From NCBI GenBank assembly GCA_963838795.1, contig CAWISL010000001.1, positions 310,001 through 374,000 on the forward strand: a stretch of 64,000 nt of DNA. The letters run 5' to 3'. The position numbers and the translations under genes were made by a program. The stretch is from JAIBJN01 sp963838795 (GTDB lineage Bacteria; Actinomycetota; Thermoleophilia; Gaiellales; Gaiellaceae). Below are positions 41,692-49,849 of the stretch, piece after piece. The stretch's first letter is position 1. Every line of letters begins with the position of its first letter. The notes under the pieces were generated by a model, which was not told the DNA's origin, ran no database searches, and worked only from the letters and a program-made list of their open reading frames with translations.

Positions 41692-43726
41692 ATGGTCGCC
41701 CAGCTGGACGAGGTCGTCCTCACGACGTGCCCGCGGGATTGCTACGACGCGTGCGGGATGGCCGTGGTCAAGCGCAACGGGACGATCCGGCACGTGCGCG
41801 GTGATCCCGCCCATCCCGTCAGCCGCGGGAAGCTGTGCCGGAAGTGCTCGATCGGCTACAACGGCGCCTTCATCGATCCGCAGGCGCGGCTGACGCGGCC
41901 GCTCCGCCGGACCGGGGCGAAGGGCGAGGGCCGGTTCGAGCCCGTCTCCTGGGACGAGGCGGTCGGAGAGATCGCCGAGCGCCTCCGGGGCATCGTCGCG
42001 GCCTCGGGCGCTCACACGGTCTTGAACGCCCACTACACGGGCACCTTCGCGCTCCTCTCCTACTTCTTCCCGCTGCGGTTCTTCCACCGGCTGGGAGCGA
42101 CCGAGGTCGATCCGGACACGATCTGCAACAAAGCCGGGCACGTGGCGCTCGACTACGTCTACGGCACCTCGCTCGTCGGCTTCGACCCGCTCACCGCCCG
42201 CGACTCGGCCTGCATCCTCGTCTGGGGGGCGAACCCCTCCGCCTCCGCGCCGCACGCGCACGAGCACTGGCTCCCGGAATCCCCGGCGCGAGTGGTGGTC
42301 GTCGACCCGGTTCGGACTCCGACGGCCGAGGCCGCCGATCTCCATCTCCAGCCCTTCCCCGGGAGCGACGCCGCGCTCGCGTTCGCCCTTCTGCACGTCG
42401 CCTACCGCGACGGGCTCGCCGACGAGGGCTTCCTCGGCGAGCACACGGTCGGCTGGGACGAGCTCGAGCCCCTCCTCGCCGACTGCACGCCGGAGTGGGG
42501 CGCGGCGACGACCGGAGTTCCCGCCGTCCTGATCGAGGAGGCCGCCAGGCTCTACGCGCGCGGCCCGTCGCTGCTCTGGATCGGACAGGGCCTCCAGCGC
42601 CAGCGGACGGGCGGCAACGTCGTCCGCGCCTGCGCGCTCCTGCCCGCGGTGACCGGCAACCTCGCCAAGCCGGGCGCGGGCTTCCTCTACTTGAACGGCA
42701 CCGAGTCTCGCCGCCTCGACGAGGACTACCTCGCCGCCCCCCACCTCGGCTCGGACACGCCTGCCGTCATCAGCCACATGGACCTCGTCGACTGCCTGGA
42801 GGATCCGGCTCGCTCGCAGGCTCTCTTCTGCTGGAACATCAACATCGCCGCCTCGAACCCGCAGCAGCGGCGCCTGCACGACGCGCTTCGCCGCGAGGAC
42901 CTGCTCTCGGTCGCGGTCGACCTCTTCCCCACCGACACGACCGACCTCGCCGACTACGTTCTTCCTGCCGCGAGCTTCCTCGAGTTCGACGATCTCGTCG
43001 CCTCGTACTTCCAGCTCACGCTCTCGGCCCAGGTGAAGGTCGCCGAGCCGATGGGCGAGTCGCTGCCGAACATGGAGATCTTCCGTCGCCTCTCCCGGGC
43101 GATGGGCTACGAGGAGCCCGAGCTGTTCGAGGCCGACGTCGACTTGCTCGCAACGGTCCTGGAGCGCTCGGGCGTCGGCGAGGACTTCGGGTCCCTCGCC
43201 GCCAAGGGCACCGTGCCGATTGCGGAGGAGCCGGTGATCCAGTTCGCCGACCGCCGGTTCCCCACGCCGAGCGGACGCGTCGAGCTCGCCTCGGCGCGCG
43301 CCGAGGCCGACGGCCTGCCCCGCGTCCCGCTCCCGCTGGCAGACCCGCGGCCCAGGAACGGGCGCCTCCGCCTCCTCTCGCCGGCATCGCCGTGGCTCCT
43401 GAACGACAGCTTCGCGAACGACGCCAAGATCGCGAAGCGCATCGGCAGGGCGACGGTCGCTCTCCATCCCGACGACGCCGCCGAGCGGGGTCTTGGCGAG
43501 GGCGACGAGGCGCGCGTCGGCAACGAGACCGGGGAGCTGTCGGCTCCTGGTCACGCTTTCGGACGTGGTCCCGCGCGGCGTCGCCTACTCGCCGAAGGGC
43601 CGCTGGCCGAAGCGGGAGCCGGCCGGGGCGAACGTCAACGCCCTCAACCCGGGCGAGCGCGCCGACATGGGCGAGAGCACGTCCGTGCACGGCGTCGAGG
43701 TGACAGTGGAGCCCGGCGCCGCGTGA
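41692..43726 (+). pseudogene. molybdopterin oxidoreductase (bis-MGD family), frameshifted near the 3' end
   Basis: Molybdenum enzyme of the formate dehydrogenase/DMSO reductase superfamily, about 678 codons. The N-terminus has the [4Fe-4S] ligands CPRDCYDACGM and CRKCS; later blocks are DPDTICNKAGHVALDYVYG (probably Mo-ligand region), LVWGANPSASAPH and VTGNLAKPGAGFLYLNG. After GNETGEL (about 43540) the frame must shift by one base: the real C-terminus TLSDVVPRGVAYSPKGRW, then GANVNALNPGERADMGEST, lies in the next frame and ends at TGA 43724-43726. One base (near 43543) looks extra. Otherwise intact, so sequencing error or recent mutation. Confidence 0.87.
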
Positions 43727-44460
43727 ACACGCTCGTCCTCCAGCACATCGCCTGCGAGCCTCCGGGCGTCTACGAGAACGTGCTCCTCGAGCGCGGCGCG
43801 ACGATCCACCGCGTCGAGCTCGACGACGGCGATCCGCTCCCGGACTGGCGCGAGTTCTCTGCGATCGTGGCCATGGGCGGGCCCATGAGCGTGAACGACG
43901 AACGTGAGCTGCCCTGGCTCCGCGCAGAGAAGGCGTTGATCGCGGAGGCGGTTCGCGCGGGCGTGCCCTTCTTCGGCGCATGCCTTGGCAGCCAGCTCCT
44001 CGCCGTCAGCCTCGGCGGCGAGGTGGGGCCCGGCCCGGCGCCGGAGGTGGGACTGCTGCCCGTCTTCCTGACCGACGCCGCCGCGATCGATCCGGTCTTC
44101 GCGACGCTCCCACGCGAGCTCGTGACGCTGCAGTGGCACGGCGACACGTTCTCGCTCCCCGAAGGAGCGATCCTGCTGGCGAGCTCGCCCGCCTATCCCA
44201 ATCAAGCCTTTCGCTGGGGCGAGAGCGCCTACGCCGTCCAGTTCCACCTCGAGGTCTCGCACGAGATGGCGGAGGAGTGGGCCCGCGTGCCTGCGTATGC
44301 GGACGCCCTGGCCGAGGTGTTGGGGCCGGGCTCGGCGACCGCGCTGGTCGACCAGCTCGCGGCCCGTGCGGGCGGGATGCTCGCGCATGGGCGGGAGCTA
44401 TTCGGGCGCTGGCTCGACCTCGTCCCCGAGGCGGCCGGTCGGCGTATCGTTGGAGTGTGA
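43723..44460 (+). CDS. class I glutamine amidotransferase (GMP-synthase-like)
   Basis: A 245-residue triad amidotransferase: nucleophile Cys in FFGACLGSQLLAV, His and Glu in YAVQFHLEVSHEM. The motif GGPMSVND is typical of stand-alone GMP-synthase-like amidotransferase proteins. It hydrolyses Gln-like amides; the acceptor partner is unknown. GTG 43723 overlaps the TGA of the oxidoreductase's shifted frame (GTGA), supporting both the shift and an operon. Without noticing the frameshift, it appears as a false 923-residue fusion. The sigma factor gene follows with an ATG-TGA overlap. Confidence 0.9.
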   Translation: MNTLVLQHIACEPPGVYENVLLERGATIHRVELDDGDPLPDWREFSAIVAMGGPMSVNDERELPWLRAEKALIAEAVRAGVPFFGACLGSQLLAVSLGGEVGPGPAPEVGLLPVFLTDAAAIDPVFATLPRELVTLQWHGDTFSLPEGAILLASSPAYPNQAFRWGESAYAVQFHLEVSHEMAEEWARVPAYADALAEVLGPGSATALVDQLAARAGGMLAHGRELFGRWLDLVPEAAGRRIVGV

Positions 44461-45494
44461 TGGATCCACAGCTGCACGCCCTCCTCGACCGCGGTGAGGA
44501 ATCGGACTGTCTCGAGTACTCCGAGCTGGACGCGCTCGTCGAGGCGCTCGAGCTCGGCGAGGAGGAGCTCGAAGATCTCTACGAGGAGGTCGCGCGGCGC
44601 GGGATCGAGCTGCGCGACGACTGCGGTCGGGAGGCGAAGACCACCTACGTCAACGGCGACCTCGCGGTCGCGACAACGGACGCGCTCCAGCTGTTCATGC
44701 AGGAGATCGGGCGCTATCCGTTGCTGACGAAGGAGCAGGAGATCGAGCTCGCCCAGCGGATCGAGCGCGGCGACCCGGAGGCGAAGGACCAGATGATCAA
44801 CTCGAACCTGCGCCTCGTGGTGTCGATCGCGAAGCGCTACCAGGGCCACGGCCTCTCGCTCCTCGACCTGATCCAGGAGGGGATCATCGGCCTGATCCGC
44901 GCCGTCGAGAAGTTCGACTGGCGCAAGGGCTTCAAGTTCTCTACGTACGCGACCTGGTGGATCCGCCAGGCAGTGCAGCGAGGCGTGGCCAACAAGTCCC
45001 GCGAGATCCGGGTGCCCGTGCACATCGTCGAGCGCGAGCAGCGGATGTCGCGGGCCGAGCGCGACCTCGCGCCCAGGCTCGGGCGCATGCCGACCGACGA
45101 AGAGGTTGCCGACGCCGCGCGGATCACGGTGGCTCAGGTAGGGGAGGTGCGGGCGGCGGCACGCGCGGTCACCAGCCTCGACAAGCCGATCTCGGAGGCC
45201 AGCGGCACGACCTTCCAGGACCTGCTCGCGGGCGAGGAGGAGGACGTCGAGCAGGAGGTGACGGTCAACCTCGCCCAGGAGGCCCTGCGGGACGCCCTCG
45301 ACGAGCTTCCCGACCGCGAGCGCGAGGTGCTGAAGCGCCGCTACGGCTTGAACGGGGGGCGGGAACCGGAGTCGCTGGAGGAGATCGGGCGCGGCCTCGG
45401 CCTCACGCGGGAGCGCGTGCGCCAGATCGAGGCGAACGCGCTCGAGCGGCTGGCCGTGCGGAGAGAGATCGCTGCCCTCCAGGGCGTCGTCTAG
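44460..45494 (+). CDS. RNA polymerase sigma-70 factor, RpoD type (second copy)
   Basis: Sigma factor of 344 residues, paralogue of the one at 297-1247. A short region 1.1-like acidic head (LDALVEALELGEEELEDLYE) precedes region 1.2 (DALQLFMQEIGRYPLLTKEQ), region 2 (NLRLVVSIAKRYQGHGLSLL, YATWWIRQAVQRGVANKSRE), region 3 and region 4 (LGLTRERVRQIEANALERL). Its longer N-terminus is closer to primary SigA-type factors. ATG 44460 overlaps the amidotransferase TGA. Being at the end of an operon of unrelated enzymes is unusual for a primary sigma factor. Confidence 0.93.
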   Translation: MDPQLHALLDRGEESDCLEYSELDALVEALELGEEELEDLYEEVARRGIELRDDCGREAKTTYVNGDLAVATTDALQLFMQEIGRYPLLTKEQEIELAQRIERGDPEAKDQMINSNLRLVVSIAKRYQGHGLSLLDLIQEGIIGLIRAVEKFDWRKGFKFSTYATWWIRQAVQRGVANKSREIRVPVHIVEREQRMSRAERDLAPRLGRMPTDEEVADAARITVAQVGEVRAAARAVTSLDKPISEASGTTFQDLLAGEEEDVEQEVTVNLAQEALRDALDELPDREREVLKRRYGLNGGREPESLEEIGRGLGLTRERVRQIEANALERLAVRREIAALQGVV

Positions 45495-46263
45495 CCTCCG
45501 CTCGGCTCTCCTGTTTGCCGTCCTGAGCCTGCTCCTGGCGGCTCCGTGCGCGCAGGCGTCGACCTGGCAGGAGCGGAAGGCGGCCGCGGTCCGCTACCTC
45601 GAGACCCGCGCCGGCGTCGAGAGCTTCGCGCTCGTCGACGACCGCGGGCGGATCCACGGCTTCCGGCGAGGAGCGCGGGCGCCTTCGGCCAGCCTCCTGA
45701 AAGCCATGGCGCTCGTTGCCTATCTACGCCTCCCCTCGGTGCGCGACCGCGCCCTGCGCGACTCCGATCGCCGGGTGCTCGGGCCGATGATCCGCCGGTC
45801 GGACAACGCCACGGCGAGCACGGTGCTCCGGACGGTCGGCTCGCGTCGCCTCTACCGCCTCGCCGAGCTCGCGGACATGCAGGCATTCCGCTTCGCCTGG
45901 CCGATCTGGGGGCACTCGACGACGAGCGCGACCGACCAGGCAGGCTTCTTCTCCCGGATCGACGGCTTCGTCCCTCCGCGCCACCGGAGCTACGCGCTCT
46001 GGCTGCTCGCGAACGTCGTGCCCTGGCAGCGCTGGGGGATCCCGCGGGCCCGCCCGCCGGGCTGGGCGATCCACTTCAAGGGAGGCTGGGGGTCCGGGAC
46101 CGGCGTCATCACGCACCAGTCCGCGCTCCTGCGGAACGGTGAGCGGCGGATCGCCCTCTCGATCCTCACGCGCTGGAACCCGAGCCACCGCTATGGGACG
46201 CGGACCATCGAGGGCGTCGCGGCCAGGCTGCTGCGGCCGCCCCTCCCGCTCGCGCCTCGTTAG
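45472..46263 (+). CDS. secreted serine hydrolase (beta-lactamase-like), probable CTG start
   Basis: An exported protein of about 263 residues. The domain begins well before ATG 45706, the first canonical start: upstream in frame are a signal peptide (SALLFAVLSLLLAAPCAQA) and the SxxK motif SLLKAMALVAYL. CTG 45472, six bases after GGAGAG, would be the start and overlaps the end of the sigma gene. The second motif SDN is in IRRSDNATASTVL, and a KGGWGSGTG block near residue 200 fits KTG/KSG. So it is a penicillin-binding-protein/beta-lactamase-fold Ser hydrolase; substrate unknown. Confidence 0.8.
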   Translation: MPSRASSSLRSALLFAVLSLLLAAPCAQASTWQERKAAAVRYLETRAGVESFALVDDRGRIHGFRRGARAPSASLLKAMALVAYLRLPSVRDRALRDSDRRVLGPMIRRSDNATASTVLRTVGSRRLYRLAELADMQAFRFAWPIWGHSTTSATDQAGFFSRIDGFVPPRHRSYALWLLANVVPWQRWGIPRARPPGWAIHFKGGWGSGTGVITHQSALLRNGERRIALSILTRWNPSHRYGTRTIEGVAARLLRPPLPLAPR

Positions 46264-46271
46264 CCAACGAA

Positions 46272-46361
46272 AACGAGGAGCCCGGCTCTCTCACCTCGGC
46301 TGGCTGCGGCGACCGCCGAGGATGACCGCGCTCCTCGTTCTCTCCGAGTGCCTATCGGCAC
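46272..46361. other. structured intergenic region between convergent genes
   Basis: Three nested or consecutive stems: AACGAGGAGC/GCTCCTCGTT (46272-46281 with 46330-46339), inside it CCTCGGC/GCCGAGG (46294-46300 with 46315-46321), then GTGCC/GGCAC around TATC (46348-46361). Probably a terminator for one or both flanking genes, but it is more elaborate than needed, so a small RNA is possible. The perfect stems are seen; function is inference. Confidence 0.45.
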
Positions 46362-46390
46362 GAAACCCGGCGAACTTGAGCCCTTTCTCG

Positions 46391-47278
46391 CTAGGGGAAG
46401 CTGGTGCTGCTCCGGTCGAGGTCAAGGGCGCCGCCGTCAGTGCACTCCGGCGGGACGAGATACTCGGCGGCCACGCCGCTGCGGCCGGCGTTTTCCGCCA
46501 GCTGCTGCTCCATCAGCTGCCTCGCCGTCCCCTCCGAGAGGCCGAGCCGCTCTCCGAGCTCGACGCCGGACTGGAGCGCGTAGCACTCCGTCGTCCCCTC
46601 GTCCCGAACGCCGCGAAGGTGCCAAGCCTCGTGGGCGAGGACCGCGATCGCGCGGGCGGTCTGGCTCGAGGTCACCTCGCCCTCGAAAGCGAGCCGGTAG
46701 AGGTCGAGGCAGCGCTCCGGGGTGAGGTAGGCGAGGTCGCCTCCAACCGTGGCGACGCCCTCCGTGTGCTGGATCGCTCCCACGAACTCGCCGGACTCGT
46801 CGCAGCGGATCCGCACCGGCTTCTCCGCGATCAGCGAGGCCTCCTGGGAGAAGCGGTCCTGCGCCTCGGTGCGCGTCTCGACGGAGAGCGAGTCCCAGCC
46901 CGTGCGGCTCTCCACGAACCAGAACAGGAGCGCGAGCGCGGCGATAACCCCCAGCCCGGCGAGAAACCTTCGAACCGGCGCCCAGATGCCCGTGTCCTCC
47001 TCGAGCTCCTCGCCCTCGTCGTCGTCCGGCCAGCCGAGGTAACCGAAGCGCTCCCGATCGACGGGCTGAGGCCCTCGATCGGGCTGCGGCGCCGGGGGAC
47101 GCCCGATGGCGCCGAGCAGGAAGTTGAGCTCAAGCCCGAGGGCGATGAGGAAGGCGATCCAAACGGGCACGGCCGAGCGCAGCTCGTAGGGCCCGAAGAT
47201 CCAGGCGAGCACGAAGACCGCGAGTGCCACGCGCAGCGCCGTCGGGAGGAGCGGAAGCCGGTCGACCAGCCGGTGCAC
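46391..47278 (-). CDS. membrane protein with HExxH motif (putative metalloprotease)
   Basis: A 295-residue protein starting at GTG 47278. Two transmembrane helices near the N-terminus (LRVALAVFVLAWIFG, then PVWIAFLIALGLELNFLLG), a charged acidic linker, another helix (FLAGLGVIAALALLFWFVE), and a soluble C-terminal domain with the zinc-type HEAWH in AIAVLAHEAWHLRGVRDEG, followed by TTECYALQ; Glu there could be a third ligand. There is a pair of Cys in the domain (CDES, ERCLDL). Family not recognised; metalloprotease activity is inferred from HExxH. Confidence 0.7.
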   Translation of the reverse strand: MHRLVDRLPLLPTALRVALAVFVLAWIFGPYELRSAVPVWIAFLIALGLELNFLLGAIGRPPAPQPDRGPQPVDRERFGYLGWPDDDEGEELEEDTGIWAPVRRFLAGLGVIAALALLFWFVESRTGWDSLSVETRTEAQDRFSQEASLIAEKPVRIRCDESGEFVGAIQHTEGVATVGGDLAYLTPERCLDLYRLAFEGEVTSSQTARAIAVLAHEAWHLRGVRDEGTTECYALQSGVELGERLGLSEGTARQLMEQQLAENAGRSGVAAEYLVPPECTDGGALDLDRSSTSFP

Positions 47279-47369
47279 ATCTCGACGGTAGCCCGAGGTA
47301 AGAACCGTGCGCGGCGCGGCACCAACCTCTCGAACGGTTCCAGTACTCCGACCAGGAGGTGTTGACACG

Positions 47370-47819
47370 ATGGCAACAACGACCGAGAGAGCGGAGCTCG
47401 GTAATCCCGCCTACCAGGCATTCCTGCTTCTGCGCGTGGGCTTCACTGCCGCGCCGATCCTCTTCGGCCTCGACAAGTTCTTCAACTGGACGGTCGACTG
47501 GACGATCTACCTGGCGCCCTGGATCAACGACATCGCACCGGGCAGCGCCCAGGACTTCATGTACCTGGTGGGCGCCGTCGAGATCGCGGCCGGAATACTC
47601 GTCGCGGTTGCGCCCCGCATCGGCGCGTACGTCGTGGCGGCGTGGCTGGCCGGCATCATCCTCAACCTGCTCACCGTCGACCCGCCGAAGTACTACGACA
47701 TCGCGCTGCGCGACTTCGGTCTCATGCTCGGCGCGCTGACCCTCGCCCGGCTGAGCACGGCGTTCCACCGGGTGCCGGCGACCTTGCCGGCCGAGGAGCC
47801 CCTGACCCGCGCCGCCTGA
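47370..47819 (+). CDS. DoxX-like membrane protein
   Basis: A 149-residue protein with four transmembrane segments: FLLLRVGFTAAPILFGLDKF, YLAPWINDIAPG, FMYLVGAVEIAAGILVAV, and a C-terminal pair. The LRxxxxxxxxxxGLDKF start and the pattern GxxEIAAGILVA fit DoxX/MauE-like proteins. Function ranges from thiosulfate oxidation to redox homeostasis. ATG 47370 behind CAGGAGGTG, a strong RBS. The secreted helical protein follows 34 bp later, possibly cotranscribed. Confidence 0.83.
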   Translation: MATTTERAELGNPAYQAFLLLRVGFTAAPILFGLDKFFNWTVDWTIYLAPWINDIAPGSAQDFMYLVGAVEIAAGILVAVAPRIGAYVVAAWLAGIILNLLTVDPPKYYDIALRDFGLMLGALTLARLSTAFHRVPATLPAEEPLTRAA

Positions 47820-47853
47820 GCGCGTCCATCAGCAAGACGAGAAGGACGGTGAC

Positions 47854-48546
47854 ATGACACACACACGCCCACATGGAGCGATTTCGCTCGGGCTGCTGCT
47901 CGTGGTGGCCGTCTTCGCCGCCATTGTCGCCCTCGCGATCGCCGGCGGCCGGGACGCCGCGGCCCACGGGGGCGCCGACGGCTCGCGCGGCAAGGGGAAG
48001 ATCACGCAGAAAGAGCTCGCGCTTCGCAACGACATGCGCAAGCTCTGGGAAGACCACATCACGTGGACGCGGCTTGCGATCATCAGCCTCACGACCGAGT
48101 CTCCCGACACCGAGGCGACGGTCAGCAGGCTGCTCCAGAACCAGACCGACCTCGGCGACGCGATCAAGCCCTTCTACGGCGAGGCGGCCGGCGACGAGCT
48201 CACGCGGCTGCTGCGGGAGCACATCCTGATCGCGGCCGACATCATCGCCGCGGCCAAGGCCGGCGACGCCGACGGCGTGGCGGACGGCCAGGCCCGCTGG
48301 CGGGCGAACGCGGACGAGATCGCGCGGTTCCTGAACGCGGCCAACCCGCGCTCATGGAAGTTCCGCGAGATGCAGGAGATGCTCTACGAGCACCTGCGCC
48401 TGACGACGAACGAGGTCGTCGCCCGTCTTACCGGCGACTGGGAAGCCGACGTGGCCACCTACGACCAGATCCACCTCCAGGCGCTCGAGATGGCGGACGA
48501 GCTGTCGGCCGGCATCGTCAAGCAGTTCTCAAACCGTTTCCGCTAG
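47854..48546 (+). CDS. secreted helical-bundle protein
   Basis: A 230-residue protein with an N-terminal hydrophobic anchor or signal (SLGLLLVVAVFAAIVALAIAGG) and then mostly amphipathic helices. Conserved-looking His/Asp/Glu positions are in MRKLWEDHITWTRLAIISL, EHILIAADIIAAAKAG and MLYEHLRLTTNEVV; their spacing suggests a four-helix bundle that could bind metal or a cofactor. I do not recognise a named family. ATG 47854 after GGACGGTGAC. It may function with the DoxX protein upstream. Confidence 0.72.
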   Translation: MTHTRPHGAISLGLLLVVAVFAAIVALAIAGGRDAAAHGGADGSRGKGKITQKELALRNDMRKLWEDHITWTRLAIISLTTESPDTEATVSRLLQNQTDLGDAIKPFYGEAAGDELTRLLREHILIAADIIAAAKAGDADGVADGQARWRANADEIARFLNAANPRSWKFREMQEMLYEHLRLTTNEVVARLTGDWEADVATYDQIHLQALEMADELSAGIVKQFSNRFR

Positions 48547-48548
48547 GG

Positions 48549-48770
48549 ATGATGCGAACGCAAGCGACAGCGGGCCCCGGCAGGCGACAGGTCGTCGTCT
48601 GGCGACGAGAGCAGCTCCTGCAGTCGGGGCTTCCGCTGCCGCTTGCGAGCCGGCTGGCGCGGGACGGCCGCTACGACCTCCACGCACTGATCGGGCTCGT
48701 GGAGCGAGGCTGCCCGCCGGGGCTCGCCGTGCGGATCCTCGACCCGCTGGAGGCCGAGGAGCTGGCATGA
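48549..48770 (+). CDS. small hypothetical protein in ECF sigma operon
   Basis: A 73-residue protein from ATG 48549 (or ATG 48552), two bases after the previous stop. Sequence: RRQVVVWRREQLLQSGLPLP, then RLARDGRYDLHALIGLVERG and VRILDPLEAEEL. It has no cysteine-zinc motif, signal peptide or transmembrane segment. Its TGA overlaps the ATG of the sigma factor gene, so they are translated together. It may influence the sigma factor; that is inference. Confidence 0.72.
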   Translation: MMRTQATAGPGRRQVVVWRREQLLQSGLPLPLASRLARDGRYDLHALIGLVERGCPPGLAVRILDPLEAEELA

Positions 48771-49471
48771 GCCAGCTCGGAGAGACTACGGTTCGTCTCG
48801 GTCACGTGCAGCGGGTAACCGATTTGACCGCGGCGACCGCCTCGCCGCCTCTCGACCAGGAGTCGCGCGAGTGGCTGCGGGCGCTTCGTGCCGACGGGCT
48901 CACCCGCGACGAGGCGATCGGCCGCCTGCACGCGCTCCTCCTCCAAGCCGCGCGCTTCGAAGCGGCACGGCGCCGACACACCCTCCCGCACCTGCGCGGC
49001 GGCGATCTCGACGATCTGGCGCTCCAGGCCGCCGACGACGCGCTGGTCAGCGTGCTCGCGCGGCTCGACACCTTTCGCGGCGCGAGCCGTTTCACGACCT
49101 GGGCCTACAAGTTCGCGCTGCTCGAAGCCGCGGTCAAGCTACGCAAGCGCGCCTGGCAAGGCCGCGAGATTCCGCTCGAGCCAGAAGGCTGGGAGCGGCT
49201 CGCGGGCTCTGTTCGCGAGCCCGGCGCCGCCGCCGAGCAGAACGAGCTGATAGAGAGCGTGCGCCTGGCGGTCGACCAAGCCCTCACGCCACACCAGCGT
49301 CGCGTCCTCGTCGCCCTGGCGCTCAACGGCGTTCCGATCGACGTCCTCGCCGAACGGCTCGGCACGACGCGCGGCGCCCTCTACAAGACCCTGCACGACG
49401 CCCGCCGCAAGCTCCGTGCGCATCTGGCGGACCGCGGCCTGTCCCCCGAATCGCGCGAGGAGACTGCCTGA
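48767..49471 (+). CDS. ECF-type sigma-70 factor
   Basis: Alternative sigma factor of 234 residues. It contains region 2 (FEAARRRHTLPHLRGGDLDD, then VLARLDTFRGASRFTTWAYKFALLEA) and region 4 (ALTPHQRRVLVALALNGVPI, then LAERLGTTRGALYKTLHDARRKL). Such factors respond to a surface or redox signal through an anti-sigma factor, here the next gene. ATG 48767 overlaps the upstream small protein's TGA, and its own TGA overlaps the anti-sigma ATG. A longer N-terminus than most ECF factors (about 65 residues before region 2). Confidence 0.92.
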   Translation: MSQLGETTVRLGHVQRVTDLTAATASPPLDQESREWLRALRADGLTRDEAIGRLHALLLQAARFEAARRRHTLPHLRGGDLDDLALQAADDALVSVLARLDTFRGASRFTTWAYKFALLEAAVKLRKRAWQGREIPLEPEGWERLAGSVREPGAAAEQNELIESVRLAVDQALTPHQRRVLVALALNGVPIDVLAERLGTTRGALYKTLHDARRKLRAHLADRGLSPESREETA

Positions 49472-49701
49472 TGGAGAGACCCGACCCGGAACAGACGCTG
49501 GGGCGGCTGCTCGGCCCGGCGGCGGCCGAGGTGGGCTGCGACGCCTGCTTCGACGAGCTCGATCGCTACGTCGAGCTCCAGCTGGCGGGCCGGGACGCGG
49601 ACGCCGCCGTCCCGGGCCTGCGCGCGCATCTCGAGGGCTGCCCGGCCTGCCGCGAGGAGTACGAGAGCCTGCGGGCGCTGGTCGGCGGGGAGTCGCACTA
49701 G
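49471..49701 (+). CDS. zinc-finger anti-sigma factor
   Basis: A 76-residue anti-sigma factor of the zf-HC2 (ZAS) type: HLEGCPACREEYESL gives the HxxxCxxC zinc motif; an earlier CDACFDELDRYVELQL supplies further possible ligands. No transmembrane helix, so it is soluble and probably redox-responsive like RsrA-type proteins. ATG 49471 overlaps the sigma factor stop (TGATG). It binds and holds the sigma factor until zinc or thiol state changes. Confidence 0.88.
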   Translation: MERPDPEQTLGRLLGPAAAEVGCDACFDELDRYVELQLAGRDADAAVPGLRAHLEGCPACREEYESLRALVGGESH

Positions 49702-49849
49702 CACGGCGGCGGCAGCGGCCACCGGCTCGGGCGCTTCGGTCAGCGCTCTAGTCGGTTTCCTGCTCGGAGGCGAGGGTCCCGAGCGGCATCGCAGGCTCTG
49801 GGCCCGTCTTGGCAGGAATGCCATCGGTGCTGCGCCCGTTTGCGGGAGT

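Noticed and set aside
41689..44460. A single 923-residue fusion of oxidoreductase and amidotransferase
   Set aside because: The linker is frameshifted nonsense; the genuine C-terminus of the first protein is in the next frame and ends in a GTGA overlap with the second gene.
46272..46361. Considered as a c-di-AMP or other known riboswitch
   Set aside because: It lies downstream of both flanking genes, not in a leader, and I could not match a known consensus.
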